A DNA stretch of 64,000 nt from Cloacibacterium sp. TD35 (lineage in GTDB: Bacteria; Bacteroidota; Bacteroidia; Flavobacteriales; Weeksellaceae): the NCBI RefSeq assembly GCF_028864635.1, contig NZ_CP104850.1:248001-312000 (forward strand), in the 5' to 3' direction. This document shows, piece by piece, positions 1-7,923 of this stretch. Made by a program: the position numbers and the translations under genes. Numbering within the stretch: position 1 is the stretch's first letter; each line of letters opens with the position of its first letter. Below the pieces are notes generated by a model. The model was not told the origin of the DNA and ran no database searches. It was given only the letters and a program-made list of their open reading frames with translations.

Positions 1-859
1 TTCGTTTGTTCGTCATGCTCAAGACATCATCGATTTAAAGAAATTAATTCAGGCGCATTCTGATTTCAAAATTCCAATTATTGCAAAAATTGAAAAACCA
101 GAAGGGGTAAAAAATATTGACGAAATTCTTCTAGAATGTGACGGATTAATGGTTGCACGTGGAGATTTAGGAGTAGAAGTTCCTATGGAAGAAGTTCCTG
201 TCATTCAGAAAAAATTAGTAGACAAAGCCAGATATTACTCTAAACCAGTAATTATCGCTACACAAATGATGGAAACCATGATTAGTAGCCTTACTCCAAC
301 TAGAGCCGAAGTAAATGACGTGGCAAATAATGTATTAGACGGTGCTGATGCGGTGATGCTTTCTGGCGAAACTTCTGTAGGAAAATATCCGGTAGATGTA
401 GTTAAAAACATCACGAAGATTATTAAGAATATAGAATCTACTAATCTTTACGAAAAGAAAAATGATATTATAGAAAAAATAACTTGTGTAGACGACCGTT
501 TCGTAACAGATATGGTTTGTCTAAATGCAGTTAAAATTGCAGAAACCACTGGTGCAGCAGCTATTATTACGCTTACTCACTCTGGTTATACTGCTTTCCA
601 AATTTCTGCACACAGACCTACTTCTAGAATTATCGTTTTCAGTTCAAACAGAAGAGTTCTTACCATGCTTAACCTTTTATGGGGAGTAAGAGCGTTCTAC
701 TATGATATGAACAAATCTACAGACGAAACGGTAATCCAAGTAAACATGTTGACACACCATTACGGCTATGTAGAAAAAGGAGATTTCGTAGTAAATCTTA
801 ATGCAATGCCAGTTTATGAAGGTGGAAAAACCAATACACTCAGATTAACAACTATATAA
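1..859 (+). CDS. pyk: Pyruvate kinase, C-terminal part (5' end outside window)
   Basis: Last enzyme of glycolysis: phosphoenolpyruvate plus ADP to pyruvate plus ATP, in the cytoplasm. The reading frame is open from base 2, so only the C-terminal portion (about 285 residues) is present. Visible family motifs are IAKIEKPEGVKNI with the active-site Lys, MVARGDLGVE with the Mg-binding Glu/Asp region, and KPVIIATQMMETM with the catalytic Thr. The rest is the PK C-terminal (allosteric) domain, which ends normally. A strong hairpin terminator follows immediately and separates it from the convergent aldehyde dehydrogenase gene. The identification is secure; the start lies to the left of the window. 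Confidence 0.97.
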   Translation, partial: SFVRHAQDIIDLKKLIQAHSDFKIPIIAKIEKPEGVKNIDEILLECDGLMVARGDLGVEVPMEEVPVIQKKLVDKARYYSKPVIIATQMMETMISSLTPTRAEVNDVANNVLDGADAVMLSGETSVGKYPVDVVKNITKIIKNIESTNLYEKKNDIIEKITCVDDRFVTDMVCLNAVKIAETTGAAAIITLTHSGYTAFQISAHRPTSRIIVFSSNRRVLTMLNLLWGVRAFYYDMNKSTDETVIQVNMLTHHYGYVEKGDFVVNLNAMPVYEGGKTNTLRLTTI

Positions 860-862
860 AAT

Positions 863-892
863 GAAAGCTCCAAATTTTGGAGCTTTTTTTTA
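863..892 (+). terminator. Rho-independent terminator after pyk
   Basis: Hairpin AAAGCTCCAAA/TTTTGGAGCTTT followed by a T run. It lies between the convergent pyk and aldehyde dehydrogenase genes and may serve both. Confidence 0.85.
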
Positions 893-901
893 TTTACACT
901 T

Positions 902-2197
902 CTAAAACTTACCGATAATGGTTTTGGGAGCGGTAAATTCTTTAAGTGCATAAAGAGACAATTCTACTCCATATCCAGAATTTTTTCTTCCACCAAAAGG
1001 TAATCTTACGTCGGAACGAAAAATTTGATTAACTGCCACACTTCCGCTTTCTAAATTATCAGCAAAGAACAAAGCTCTTTCTCTATTTGAGGTGAAAACA
1101 GCGTTTCCTAATCCAAACATTGTATTATTGGCAATTTGCAGAGCTTCTTCATCACTTTTCACTTTAAAAACCATTGCCAATGGACCAAATAATTCTTCCT
1201 GAGCAATGGGATTTTCGGGATTCATTTCTAAAATCCCAGGTTTAAAAGCCATATTTCCTGTAGATTCTAACTCTAAAATAGCTTTAGCTCCGTTTTTAAG
1301 GGCTGTTTGATATTGTTTATCTAAATCTGTAGCTAAATCTTCTCTCGCCATCCATCCTAGTTTTGTTTCTTCATTCATAGGATTTTCTGGTTGGTATTTT
1401 TTATACTCTTCGATAAAATTTTCTACAAAATCTTGATATATTTTTTCGTGAATAATAAATCTTTTCCCTGCCACACAAGTCTGTCCGTTATTCTGTAATC
1501 TTGCTGAAGCACCATATTTAGCTGCTTTTTGTACATCTGCGTCATCACAAACTATAAAAGCATCACTTCCACCTAATTCCATCACACATTTTTTTAAATT
1601 TTTCCCTGCGGTTTCGGCAATTTTTCTTCCTGCAGCTTCGCTACCTGTGAGAGAAACTCCTCTGATAATAGGATGAGCAATCATTTCTTCTACTTGCGCA
1701 TGAGAAACCTTTAAAAAAGTAAAAATGCCTTTTGGGAAACCTGCTTTTTCAAAAATTTCTTGCATGGTTTCACCAGATTTCTCACAAATAGAAGCGTGTT
1801 TCAACACAATTACATTTCCCGCTAAAATAGTAGGAACTGCAAATCTAATCGCTTGCCAAAAAGGAAAATTCCATGGCATAACTCCCAAAATAACACCCAA
1901 AGGTTCGTGATGGATTTCGGAAATTTGAAATTCTGTTTCTACTTGTTCTGTTTTCAGTACATTTTCTGCGGCAGCATAATAATCACATAACGCCGCACAT
2001 TTTTCTATTTCTGAAATGGATTGCGAAATAGGTTTATTCATTTCTTGGGTAATGATTGTCGCAAACTCTTGTTTTCTATTATTCAGAATTTCAGATAGTT
2101 GAGTAAAATATTTTTGTCTTTCTTCAAACGGAATTTTTCTCCATCTTTGGAAAGCGTCTTGAGAATTTTGTAAGGTATTTTGAAGGAACTGTTCCAT
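902..2197 (-). CDS. NAD(P)-dependent aldehyde dehydrogenase, succinate-semialdehyde dehydrogenase type
   Basis: Oxidises an aldehyde, probably a semialdehyde such as succinate semialdehyde, to the acid with NAD(P). At 431 residues it is somewhat shorter than classic ALDHs (about 480), as in the short GabD/Sad-like flavobacterial forms. The active site is intact: Asn110 in MPWNFPF, Glu207 in MELGGSD and the nucleophile Cys241 in NNGQTCVAGKR. A conserved LFGPLA stretch follows. Start chosen at the ATG at 2197; a TAnnTTTG -7 element (TATCTTTG, 2221-2228) lies about 25 bp upstream, which implies a short leader. It is on the same strand as the hut genes but separated by a 236-bp repeat-bearing spacer, so a role with them is not implied. 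The exact substrate is inferred. Confidence 0.88.
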   Translation of the reverse strand: MEQFLQNTLQNSQDAFQRWRKIPFEERQKYFTQLSEILNNRKQEFATIITQEMNKPISQSISEIEKCAALCDYYAAAENVLKTEQVETEFQISEIHHEPLGVILGVMPWNFPFWQAIRFAVPTILAGNVIVLKHASICEKSGETMQEIFEKAGFPKGIFTFLKVSHAQVEEMIAHPIIRGVSLTGSEAAGRKIAETAGKNLKKCVMELGGSDAFIVCDDADVQKAAKYGASARLQNNGQTCVAGKRFIIHEKIYQDFVENFIEEYKKYQPENPMNEETKLGWMAREDLATDLDKQYQTALKNGAKAILELESTGNMAFKPGILEMNPENPIAQEELFGPLAMVFKVKSDEEALQIANNTMFGLGNAVFTSNRERALFFADNLESGSVAVNQIFRSDVRLPFGGRKNSGYGVELSLYALKEFTAPKTIIGKF

Positions 2198-2220
2198 AAT
2201 TTTTGATTAAAAAAAGTGTA

Positions 2221-2228
2221 CAAAGATA
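2221..2228 (-). promoter_or_regulatory. Candidate -7 element for the aldehyde dehydrogenase gene
   Basis: Minus strand reads TATCTTTG, an exact match to the Bacteroidota -7 consensus TAnnTTTG, 24 bp before the ATG. No clear -33 element at the best spacing. Confidence 0.5.
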
Positions 2229-2318
2229 CTGTACTAAAGCCTAAACGTGGTTTTGCCAAAGATAAAAATTTTAAATGCTTATCATTTAAAAAAGTGAAAA
2301 TAAAACCGAAACTAATTT

Positions 2319-2402
2319 CAAGCCCTGATTGCAGTGGAAATCCTTTTATGTTGGCTGAGCTTGTTGAAGCCATAAAAAAGATTGTAATGAAAAGCAGGAC
2401 TG
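2319..2402. repeat. Flavobacterial-style intergenic repeat
   Basis: Reads AAGCCCTGATTGCAGTGGAA... and ends ...GAAAAGCAGGACT, enclosing a GGCTGAGCTTGTTGAAGCC core. The ends are imperfectly inverted (AGCCCTG / CAGGACT). From memory, AGCCCTGAT-GCAGTGGAAATCC / GATTGTA-TGAAAAGCAGGACT is a recurrent intergenic element in flavobacterial genomes. Not coding; occupies most of the spacer between the ALDH gene and hutG. Confidence 0.6.
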
Positions 2403-2433
2403 AAAGTGAAAGAAAACAGAAAATGTATTGCTT

Positions 2434-3351
2434 CTAAATCATAAACCACTCATTTACCAAACTGGCAGCCAATCTGGCGGTTCTTTCGGCAATGTCAAAA
2501 TCTGGATTTACCTCAGCAACATCTAGCGCGACCAATTTTTCTGACTTCAAAATATGTCTGTAAAAATGTAGAAAAGTAGCATCTGCAAAAATACCGTTGT
2601 ACGCAGCAGCCGAAACTCCAGGCGCAATAGAAGCGTTGAAAACATCCATACAAATGGTGAGGTACAATTGGTCTACCGAGGAAATGAGTTCGTCTATTTG
2701 CTGATAGATTTTGGGAAGATTTTCGAAGAAAATTTCGTCAGCCAAAATATATTTCATCCCGAATTGATGGGCTGTATCAAACAACTTCAAGGTATTAGAA
2801 TTTTTCTGAATTCCTATGTGCAATGAATGGATTTCTCCTTCTTGGGCAATTTGCCAAAAACCCGTTCCTGAGCTTGCTCCTACTCCATTTTCGGGTTCTC
2901 TGTTATCAAAATGTGCATCTAGATTTATGATTCCTATTTTCTGATGAGGAAATGCTTTTTTAATGCCAGAATAATGCGCAAAAGTCACTTCGTGACCGCC
3001 ACCTAAAACAATAGATTTTGCTTTTTTAACTAAAACTTGAGAAACTTTTTCAGCAAGATTTTCTTGAGTTTTTTCTAAATTTTGGTCTTCACAAGTTATA
3101 TTTCCAAAATCCAATAATTTAAAATCTGGAGAAACTACAGGAAAATTGCTCATGTTTTTTCGGATGATGTCTGGAGCTTTGGCAGCGCCAATTCTTCCTT
3201 TATTTCTTCTAACGCCTTCATCTACCGCAAAACCATGCAAAACGAAATTATTAGGTGAAATATTTTCATAGTTCTCCGATACTTTTACTAGTTGAAATAT
3301 TCTGTGATGAAGCGGAGAATCTCCGTCGTTTCTGCCTTGCCAATTTACCAT
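2434..3351 (-). CDS. hutG: Formimidoylglutamase, arginase/ureohydrolase family
   Basis: Hydrolyses N-formimidoyl-L-glutamate to glutamate and formamide, the last step of one branch of histidine degradation. The ureohydrolase fold shows GGGHE (His120) and NLDAHFDNR (Asp145, His147, Asp149), ligands of the Mn cluster. The third metal motif reads CMDVFNASIAPGVS, with Cys where the first Asp of the usual DxD is expected. I start at the ATG at 3351 (305 aa): the longer frame would need a TTG start at 3369, and MVNWQGRND resembles the family N-terminus. This ATG overlaps the stop of the upstream lipoprotein frame (TAATG), suggesting translational coupling. hutI lies upstream on the same strand; hutH and hutU are not in the window. 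Confidence 0.87.
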   Translation of the reverse strand: MVNWQGRNDGDSPLHHRIFQLVKVSENYENISPNNFVLHGFAVDEGVRRNKGRIGAAKAPDIIRKNMSNFPVVSPDFKLLDFGNITCEDQNLEKTQENLAEKVSQVLVKKAKSIVLGGGHEVTFAHYSGIKKAFPHQKIGIINLDAHFDNREPENGVGASSGTGFWQIAQEGEIHSLHIGIQKNSNTLKLFDTAHQFGMKYILADEIFFENLPKIYQQIDELISSVDQLYLTICMDVFNASIAPGVSAAAYNGIFADATFLHFYRHILKSEKLVALDVAEVNPDFDIAERTARLAASLVNEWFMI

Positions 3352-3890
3352 TATTCTTGTTGAATCCAATTAAATTTATTTTTATTAAAATATATAACTC
3401 CCCCTCCACTACTTTCTAATTGATGAATAAAAACTGCATTATTAGGTAAAGTTACTTTTGGCAGTTTATCAATGATGCTATCTTCAGTGATGATTTCTCC
3501 TTCATCATTTACATTATTCCAAAAAACCTCTCCTTTTTTACTCCAATCCAATTTAGGTCATCAAATCCTTGTTCTAAAACATCTTTTCCTGCACCTAAAA
3601 CTTCTTTTTTACCATTGGCAAAATGAAACTTCAAACCAAATCTTCCATTCTTAATGTTTTTAACGATAATAACACTGTCTCTTTTGCCATCGCCATCAAA
3701 ATCTGAAACTAAAAAATTTGGTTTATGTTTTTTTGAATAAATAAAGTCTGATTTTTCTTTTGTGGATGTTTTAAGCGAATCAACTATAGCTTTTTTTGAA
3801 ATTTCTGTATCAATATGAACAGCAGATTCCTCTTTCCTTGAACAAGAAAAAATAAGTATAGAAATTAATAAATATTTTATATTTTTTCAT
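3351..3890 (-). pseudogene. Frameshifted small lipoprotein with an EF-hand-like DxDGDG motif
   Basis: Reading the minus strand across frames gives one coherent lipoprotein of about 180 residues: an MKNIKYLLISILIFSCS-like lipoprotein signal, a Lys/Ser-rich linker, then VSDFDGDGKRDSVIIVKN (calcium-loop-like, as in FG-GAP/VCBS-type proteins), and a C-terminal part ending NKFNWIQQE. Two single-base indels break it. The run of six A after ATG (near 3880-3887) has one A too many for the signal-peptide frame. The AAA in CTAAATTGG (about 3551-3555) appears one A short, after which the frame continues as LDWSKKGEVFWNN. Both are homopolymers, so sequencing error is as likely as real decay. The stop overlaps the hutG start. 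Function unknown. Confidence 0.65.
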
Positions 3891-3922
3891 TTTCAAATTC
3901 TCAAAATTACCTCATCCCTAAA

Positions 3923-5149
3923 TTAAATTTTCTCTCCATCAATATAAACTTCACTTGCCAACAAACTTCCTTGGTTATACAAAATATTTTGGAAATTATC
4001 GGTTTCAAAAACTACGAAATCAGCTTTCATTCCCTTTTTCAGAATTCCTCTATCAGTTAAATTTAATGCTTTAGCAGCACGGAAGGTAATTCCTGCCAAA
4101 ACCTCGGCAGTGCTTAACTTCTGAAAAGTGGCTAAAATGGACGCTTGGGCAATGAGATTTCCCATCGGTGCAGAACCTGGATTCCAATCACTTGCAATAG
4201 CGAGAATTCCGTTGTGATCTAAAATTTTTCTAGCAGGCGTAAAAGGTTCTCCCAAACCTAAACTTGCACCCGGAAGTGCCACTGCAACGGTTTCTGAATT
4301 GGCTAAATATTCTATATCTTCGTCTATCGTAGCTTCTAAATGGTCAGCTGAAACTGCACCAACCTCAACTGCAATTCTGGAACTTCCTGCAGTGAATTGG
4401 TCTGCGTGAACCGTAATTTCAAAACCTAATGTTTTTGCTTTTTCTAAAAATTTTCGGCTTTCTTCTGGTTGGAATGCAGATTTCTCAATGAAAATATCTA
4501 CTCTTTTCGCTAAATTTTCTTCTTTTACTTTTGGTAAAATTTCATCTACAATATATTGTAAGTATTCTTCATTATTCCCTTCAAAATCTCTTGGTTTTAA
4601 ATGGGCAGAAAGACAAGTTGAGACTAAAGTTGCTTTGGTTTTAGTTTGTGCTTGTTGAATCACACGAAGCATTTTCAGTTCGCTTTCCACATTCAATCCG
4701 TAGCCAGATTTAATTTCGATGGTGGTAATTCCCAATGAGATTAATCGATTTATTCTTTCTAAAAGCGTTTCTAAAAGTTCTTTTTCGGAAGCATTTCTGG
4801 TATGCTGAACCGAACTCCAAATTCCACCTCCTTTTTCTGCAATTTCTAAGTAAGTTTTTCCTGCATTACGCATCGCAAAATCATTAGCTCTATTTCCTCC
4901 AAAACAAATATGAGTGTGACAATCTACAAAAGCAGGAAGGCAGATTTTATCCTTTTCTATTGTCTCAACCTCTATATTGGCGTAGTTTGATTTTAAACTT
5001 TCAAAATCATCAATTGCTTCAATTTTATGGTCAGAATTAATTAAAATTCCACCATTTTTGATTATTTCTAATTCTTCATCAGAGATTTTCCCTCTTAATG
5101 GAAGATGATTAAGGGTAAGAATTTGCTTGAAAGGACCGATTAGTTTCAT
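3923..5149 (-). CDS. hutI: Imidazolonepropionase
   Basis: Hydrolyses 4-imidazolone-5-propionate to N-formimidoyl-L-glutamate, the substrate of the downstream hutG product. It is an amidohydrolase-fold enzyme of 408 residues. Motifs: HTHICFGGNRANDFAMR (metal-binding HxH and the family's GGNR), EIKSGYGLN, HADQF (metal His), ADHLE and SDWNPGSAPMGNL (catalytic Asp region). I start at ATG 5149, giving MKLIGPFKQIL; the frame remains open 16 codons further upstream but that extension has no homology-like character and runs through a CCACAGAGAGACAAAG simple-repeat tract. Same strand as hutG, with the broken lipoprotein gene between them. Confidence 0.93.
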   Translation of the reverse strand: MKLIGPFKQILTLNHLPLRGKISDEELEIIKNGGILINSDHKIEAIDDFESLKSNYANIEVETIEKDKICLPAFVDCHTHICFGGNRANDFAMRNAGKTYLEIAEKGGGIWSSVQHTRNASEKELLETLLERINRLISLGITTIEIKSGYGLNVESELKMLRVIQQAQTKTKATLVSTCLSAHLKPRDFEGNNEEYLQYIVDEILPKVKEENLAKRVDIFIEKSAFQPEESRKFLEKAKTLGFEITVHADQFTAGSSRIAVEVGAVSADHLEATIDEDIEYLANSETVAVALPGASLGLGEPFTPARKILDHNGILAIASDWNPGSAPMGNLIAQASILATFQKLSTAEVLAGITFRAAKALNLTDRGILKKGMKADFVVFETDNFQNILYNQGSLLASEVYIDGEKI

Positions 5150-5225
5150 AGTTGTAAATTTAAAAAATTTAACCACAGAGAGACAAAGTTTTTCCACGAT
5201 AACCTGTAATTTGATTAAAAAGCAA

Positions 5226-5233
5226 TAAATTTG
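5226..5233 (+). promoter_or_regulatory. Candidate -7 element for ruvB
   Basis: TAAATTTG, an exact TAnnTTTG match, 19 bp before the ruvB ATG. A TTTG lies only 12 bp further upstream, closer than the usual -33 spacing. Confidence 0.4.
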
Positions 5234-5251
5234 AAGATATAATTTTCACTG

Positions 5252-6274
5252 ATGCCAGATTTTTTACACGCAGATAAAGAAAATTTCTCTGATGAGGAAT
5301 TAATGCAGGAAGAACAGATTCGTCCACAAAGTTTTAAGGATTTTGCGGGACAAAGAAAAACGTTGGATAATTTAGAGGTTTTCGTGGCGGCTGCTAAAAA
5401 TAGAGGTGGCGCTTTAGACCACGTACTTTTACACGGGCCTCCAGGTTTGGGAAAAACTACTTTGGCACATATTATTGCCAATGAACTGGGCGTAAATTGT
5501 AAAATTACTTCGGGGCCAGTTTTAGATAAACCCGGAAGTTTGGCTGGACTTTTAACGAATTTAGAAGAAAACGATGTGCTTTTCATTGATGAAATTCATC
5601 GACTTTCACCCGTTGTGGAAGAATATTTGTATTCTGCGATGGAAGATTATAAAATCGACATTATGCTGGAAACAGGTCCCAATGCTCGTTCTGTACAAAT
5701 TGGGTTGAATCCTTTCACTTTAGTTGGTGCTACTACTCGTTCTGGAATGCTTACCAAACCGATGTTAGCAAGATTCGGGATTCAATCTCGATTAGAATAT
5801 TACACGGTAGAACTTTTAGGAATGATTATCGAGAGAAGTGCAAGAGTTTTAGGCGTTCCTATTTATGAAGATGCTGCATTGGAAATTGCGAGAAGAAGCA
5901 GAGGAACACCAAGAATTGCCAATGCACTTTTGCGCAGAGTTCGAGATTTTGCAGAAATTAAAGGAAACGGCGAAATTGAAATAGAGATTACCAAGTTTGC
6001 ACTTAATTCTCTGAATGTAGATGAATATGGGTTGGATGATATGGACAATAAAATAATGCGTGTAATGATAGAAAACTTCAAAGGAAAACCAGTTGGTATC
6101 TCTGCTTTGGCAACTTCTATTGGCGAAAATCCTGAAACTTTGGAAGAAGTTTACGAACCGTTTTTGATTCAGGAAGGATTTATCATCAGAACTCCAAGAG
6201 GAAGAGAAGTTACAGAAAAAGCTTATAAACATTTAGGGATTATGAGGCCGAAAAATCCAGGAGAACTTTTTTAG
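5252..6274 (+). CDS. ruvB: Holliday junction branch-migration DNA helicase RuvB
   Basis: Hexameric AAA+ motor that drives RuvA-bound Holliday junctions during recombination and repair. 340 residues, the usual length. Walker A GPPGLGKT at residues 62-69, Walker B with DEIH ([10 protein letters not shown], about 109-118), the RuvB-specific [14 protein letters not shown] and [10 protein letters not shown] (sensor 1) segments, the arginine-containing [18 protein letters not shown] sensor 2 stretch (R-rich), and a C-terminal winged helix ending at the family motif [15 protein letters not shown]. First gene of a plus-strand run with the MBL hydrolase and coaE. ruvA and ruvC are not nearby. Confidence 0.98.
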   Translation: MPDFLHADKENFSDEELMQEEQIRPQSFKDFAGQRKTLDNLEVFVAAAKNRGGALDHVLLHGPPGLGKTTLAHIIANELGVNCKITSGPVLDKPGSLAGLLTNLEENDVLFIDEIHRLSPVVEEYLYSAMEDYKIDIMLETGPNARSVQIGLNPFTLVGATTRSGMLTKPMLARFGIQSRLEYYTVELLGMIIERSARVLGVPIYEDAALEIARRSRGTPRIANALLRRVRDFAEIKGNGEIEIEITKFALNSLNVDEYGLDDMDNKIMRVMIENFKGKPVGISALATSIGENPETLEEVYEPFLIQEGFIIRTPRGREVTEKAYKHLGIMRPKNPGELF

Positions 6275-6357
6275 GTTAAGGCAAAGAATTATGTTAAGAA
6301 AATGAAAAATATAAACTATCAGAAAATTAATTAAATTAGCACAAAATCACACTTTAT

Positions 6358-7224
6358 ATGAAACTCTATCCAATACAATGCGGAAATTTTAAATTAGACG
6401 GCGGTGCTATGTTTGGTGTCGTCCCGAAATCTCTTTGGGAACGTACTAATCCTGCAGATTCTAAAAATTTAATCGAACTAGGGACTCGTTCTCTTTTGGT
6501 GGAAGATGGCAAAAAACTCATCTTAATAGACTGTGGATTAGGAAATAAGCAAGATGAGAAATTTTTCGGGCATTATTCGCTTTATGGTGATGAATCTCTC
6601 GACAAAAATTTAAAAAAATTCGGGTTTGTAAGAGAAGACATTACAGATGTTTTCTTGACACACCTTCACTTTGACCATTGTGGTGGCGCCATTGAGTGGA
6701 ATGATGAAAAAACAGGTTACAGACCAGCATTTAAAAACGCACAGTTTTGGACCAACGAAAATCATTGGCAATGGGCAACTGAACCCAATCCAAGAGAAAA
6801 AGCAAGTTTCTTGAAAGAAAACATTTTGCCGATGCAAGAAAGCGGGCAATTGCAATTTTTGCCTACTCCAAAAACGGGAAATTATGGTTTTGCACCAGAT
6901 TTGAAAATGGATGTGATCTTTGTAGACGGTCACACCGAAAAACAAATGCTTCCTGTGATACAATATCAAGAAAAAACAATTGTTTTTGCAGCAGATTTAA
7001 TTCCAACAGCTGGACACATTCCGCAAGTTTACGTGATGGGATATGACACGAGGCCGCTTCTTACCATGGAAGAAAAAGGAAAATTTCTGAAGCAATGTGT
7101 AGAGAATGAATATTTACTGTTCTTCGAGCATGATGCTCATCATGAATTGGCAAGTCTGAAAATGACTGAAAAAGGCGTGAAGCTAGATGAAACTTTCAGT
7201 TTTAACGAAGTTTTTGGGTATTAA
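6358..7224 (+). CDS. MBL-fold metallohydrolase
   Basis: Metallo-beta-lactamase-fold hydrolase of 288 residues. The signature THLHFDHCGG (HxHxDH at 102-107) supplies the dinuclear zinc site; further metal ligands are likely the His of VDGHTEKQ and the His of FFEHDAHHE near the C-terminus. The layout (N-terminal GG-AMFGVVPKSLW segment, ADLIPTAGH) resembles the large AttM/lactonase-like group of secretion-signal-less cytoplasmic MBL proteins in flavobacteria, whose substrates are mostly unknown. It has no signal peptide. It lies 11 bp before the coaE start, so the two are probably cotranscribed. Substrate not assignable from sequence. Confidence 0.85.
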   Translation: MKLYPIQCGNFKLDGGAMFGVVPKSLWERTNPADSKNLIELGTRSLLVEDGKKLILIDCGLGNKQDEKFFGHYSLYGDESLDKNLKKFGFVREDITDVFLTHLHFDHCGGAIEWNDEKTGYRPAFKNAQFWTNENHWQWATEPNPREKASFLKENILPMQESGQLQFLPTPKTGNYGFAPDLKMDVIFVDGHTEKQMLPVIQYQEKTIVFAADLIPTAGHIPQVYVMGYDTRPLLTMEEKGKFLKQCVENEYLLFFEHDAHHELASLKMTEKGVKLDETFSFNEVFGY

Positions 7225-7235
7225 TTTGACGGAAG

Positions 7236-7856
7236 ATGGAAGATGGAATTTTAAAAACCACAAAAAAAATCATAGGAATTACGGGCGGAATAGGAAGTGG
7301 AAAATCTACGGTTTCTAAATTTATAGAAGAGTTGGGATTTCCTGTATATGATTCTGATTTTTGGGCGAAAGAACTGGTGAATATTGACGAAAATCTAAAG
7401 TCTAGAATTATAGAGCTTCTTGGTGAAGAATCGTATGATGAACACGGAAAATACAACCGGAAATTTGTTGCAGAAAAGGTTTTTGACCATCAAGAATTAC
7501 TTTTAAAACTGAATCAAATCATTCATCCTGCAGTGAAAATTCATTTTGAGAATTGGGTAAATGCTCAAAACGCTGAATTTGTTTTCAAAGAAACAGCATT
7601 GCTTTTTGAATTAAAATTAAATGAAAGTTGCTATCAATCTATTTTAGTTACTGCTGATGAAAACATCAGAATAAAAAGAGTGATGGATAGAGATAGCAGA
7701 ACGTACCGTGAAGTAAAAGAAATCATCGGAAAACAAATGCCTGAAGCCGAAAAAGTAAAATTAGCTGATTTTGTGATCCAAAACAATACTGATTTAAAGA
7801 CTTTAAAAGACTTTACTCATCAAGCAATGAATGAACTAAAAAGAATGGATTTGTAA
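7236..7856 (+). CDS. coaE: Dephospho-CoA kinase
   Basis: Last step of coenzyme A synthesis: phosphorylates the 3'-hydroxyl of dephospho-CoA with ATP. 206 residues, normal for the family. P-loop GITGGIGSGKST at residues 14-25, lid and substrate segments VYDSDFWAKELV, HPAVKIHFENW and VMDRDSRTYREVKEI. The chosen ATG gives a 10-residue tail before the first beta strand. The gene follows the MBL hydrolase by 11 bp and is closed by a strong terminator. Confidence 0.95.
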   Translation: MEDGILKTTKKIIGITGGIGSGKSTVSKFIEELGFPVYDSDFWAKELVNIDENLKSRIIELLGEESYDEHGKYNRKFVAEKVFDHQELLLKLNQIIHPAVKIHFENWVNAQNAEFVFKETALLFELKLNESCYQSILVTADENIRIKRVMDRDSRTYREVKEIIGKQMPEAEKVKLADFVIQNNTDLKTLKDFTHQAMNELKRMDL

Positions 7857-7875
7857 ATTCTATTCTTATAAAAAT

Positions 7876-7908
7876 AAAAACCCTTGAGATTACTCAAGGG
7901 TTTTCTTT
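7876..7908 (+). terminator. Terminator after coaE
   Basis: Hairpin AAAACCCTTGAG-ATTA-CTCAAGGGTTTT followed by CTTTTT. Nearly symmetric, and lies between convergent genes, so it may also stop the protease transcript from the other strand. Confidence 0.85.
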
Positions 7909-7923
7909 TTATGAAGTCAAAAA

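Noticed and set aside
3351-3551. Stand-alone 66-residue protein
   Set aside because: Needs a TTG start and continues the frame of the broken lipoprotein upstream; it is the C-terminal piece of that gene, not a separate one.
5215-5586. Minus-strand frame of 123 codons at the start of ruvB
   Set aside because: Antisense to the RuvB Walker A region; composition reflects the complement of ruvB codons.
7861-7923. Small RNA or riboswitch in the coaE-protease gap
   Set aside because: Only a simple symmetric terminator hairpin; no larger structure.
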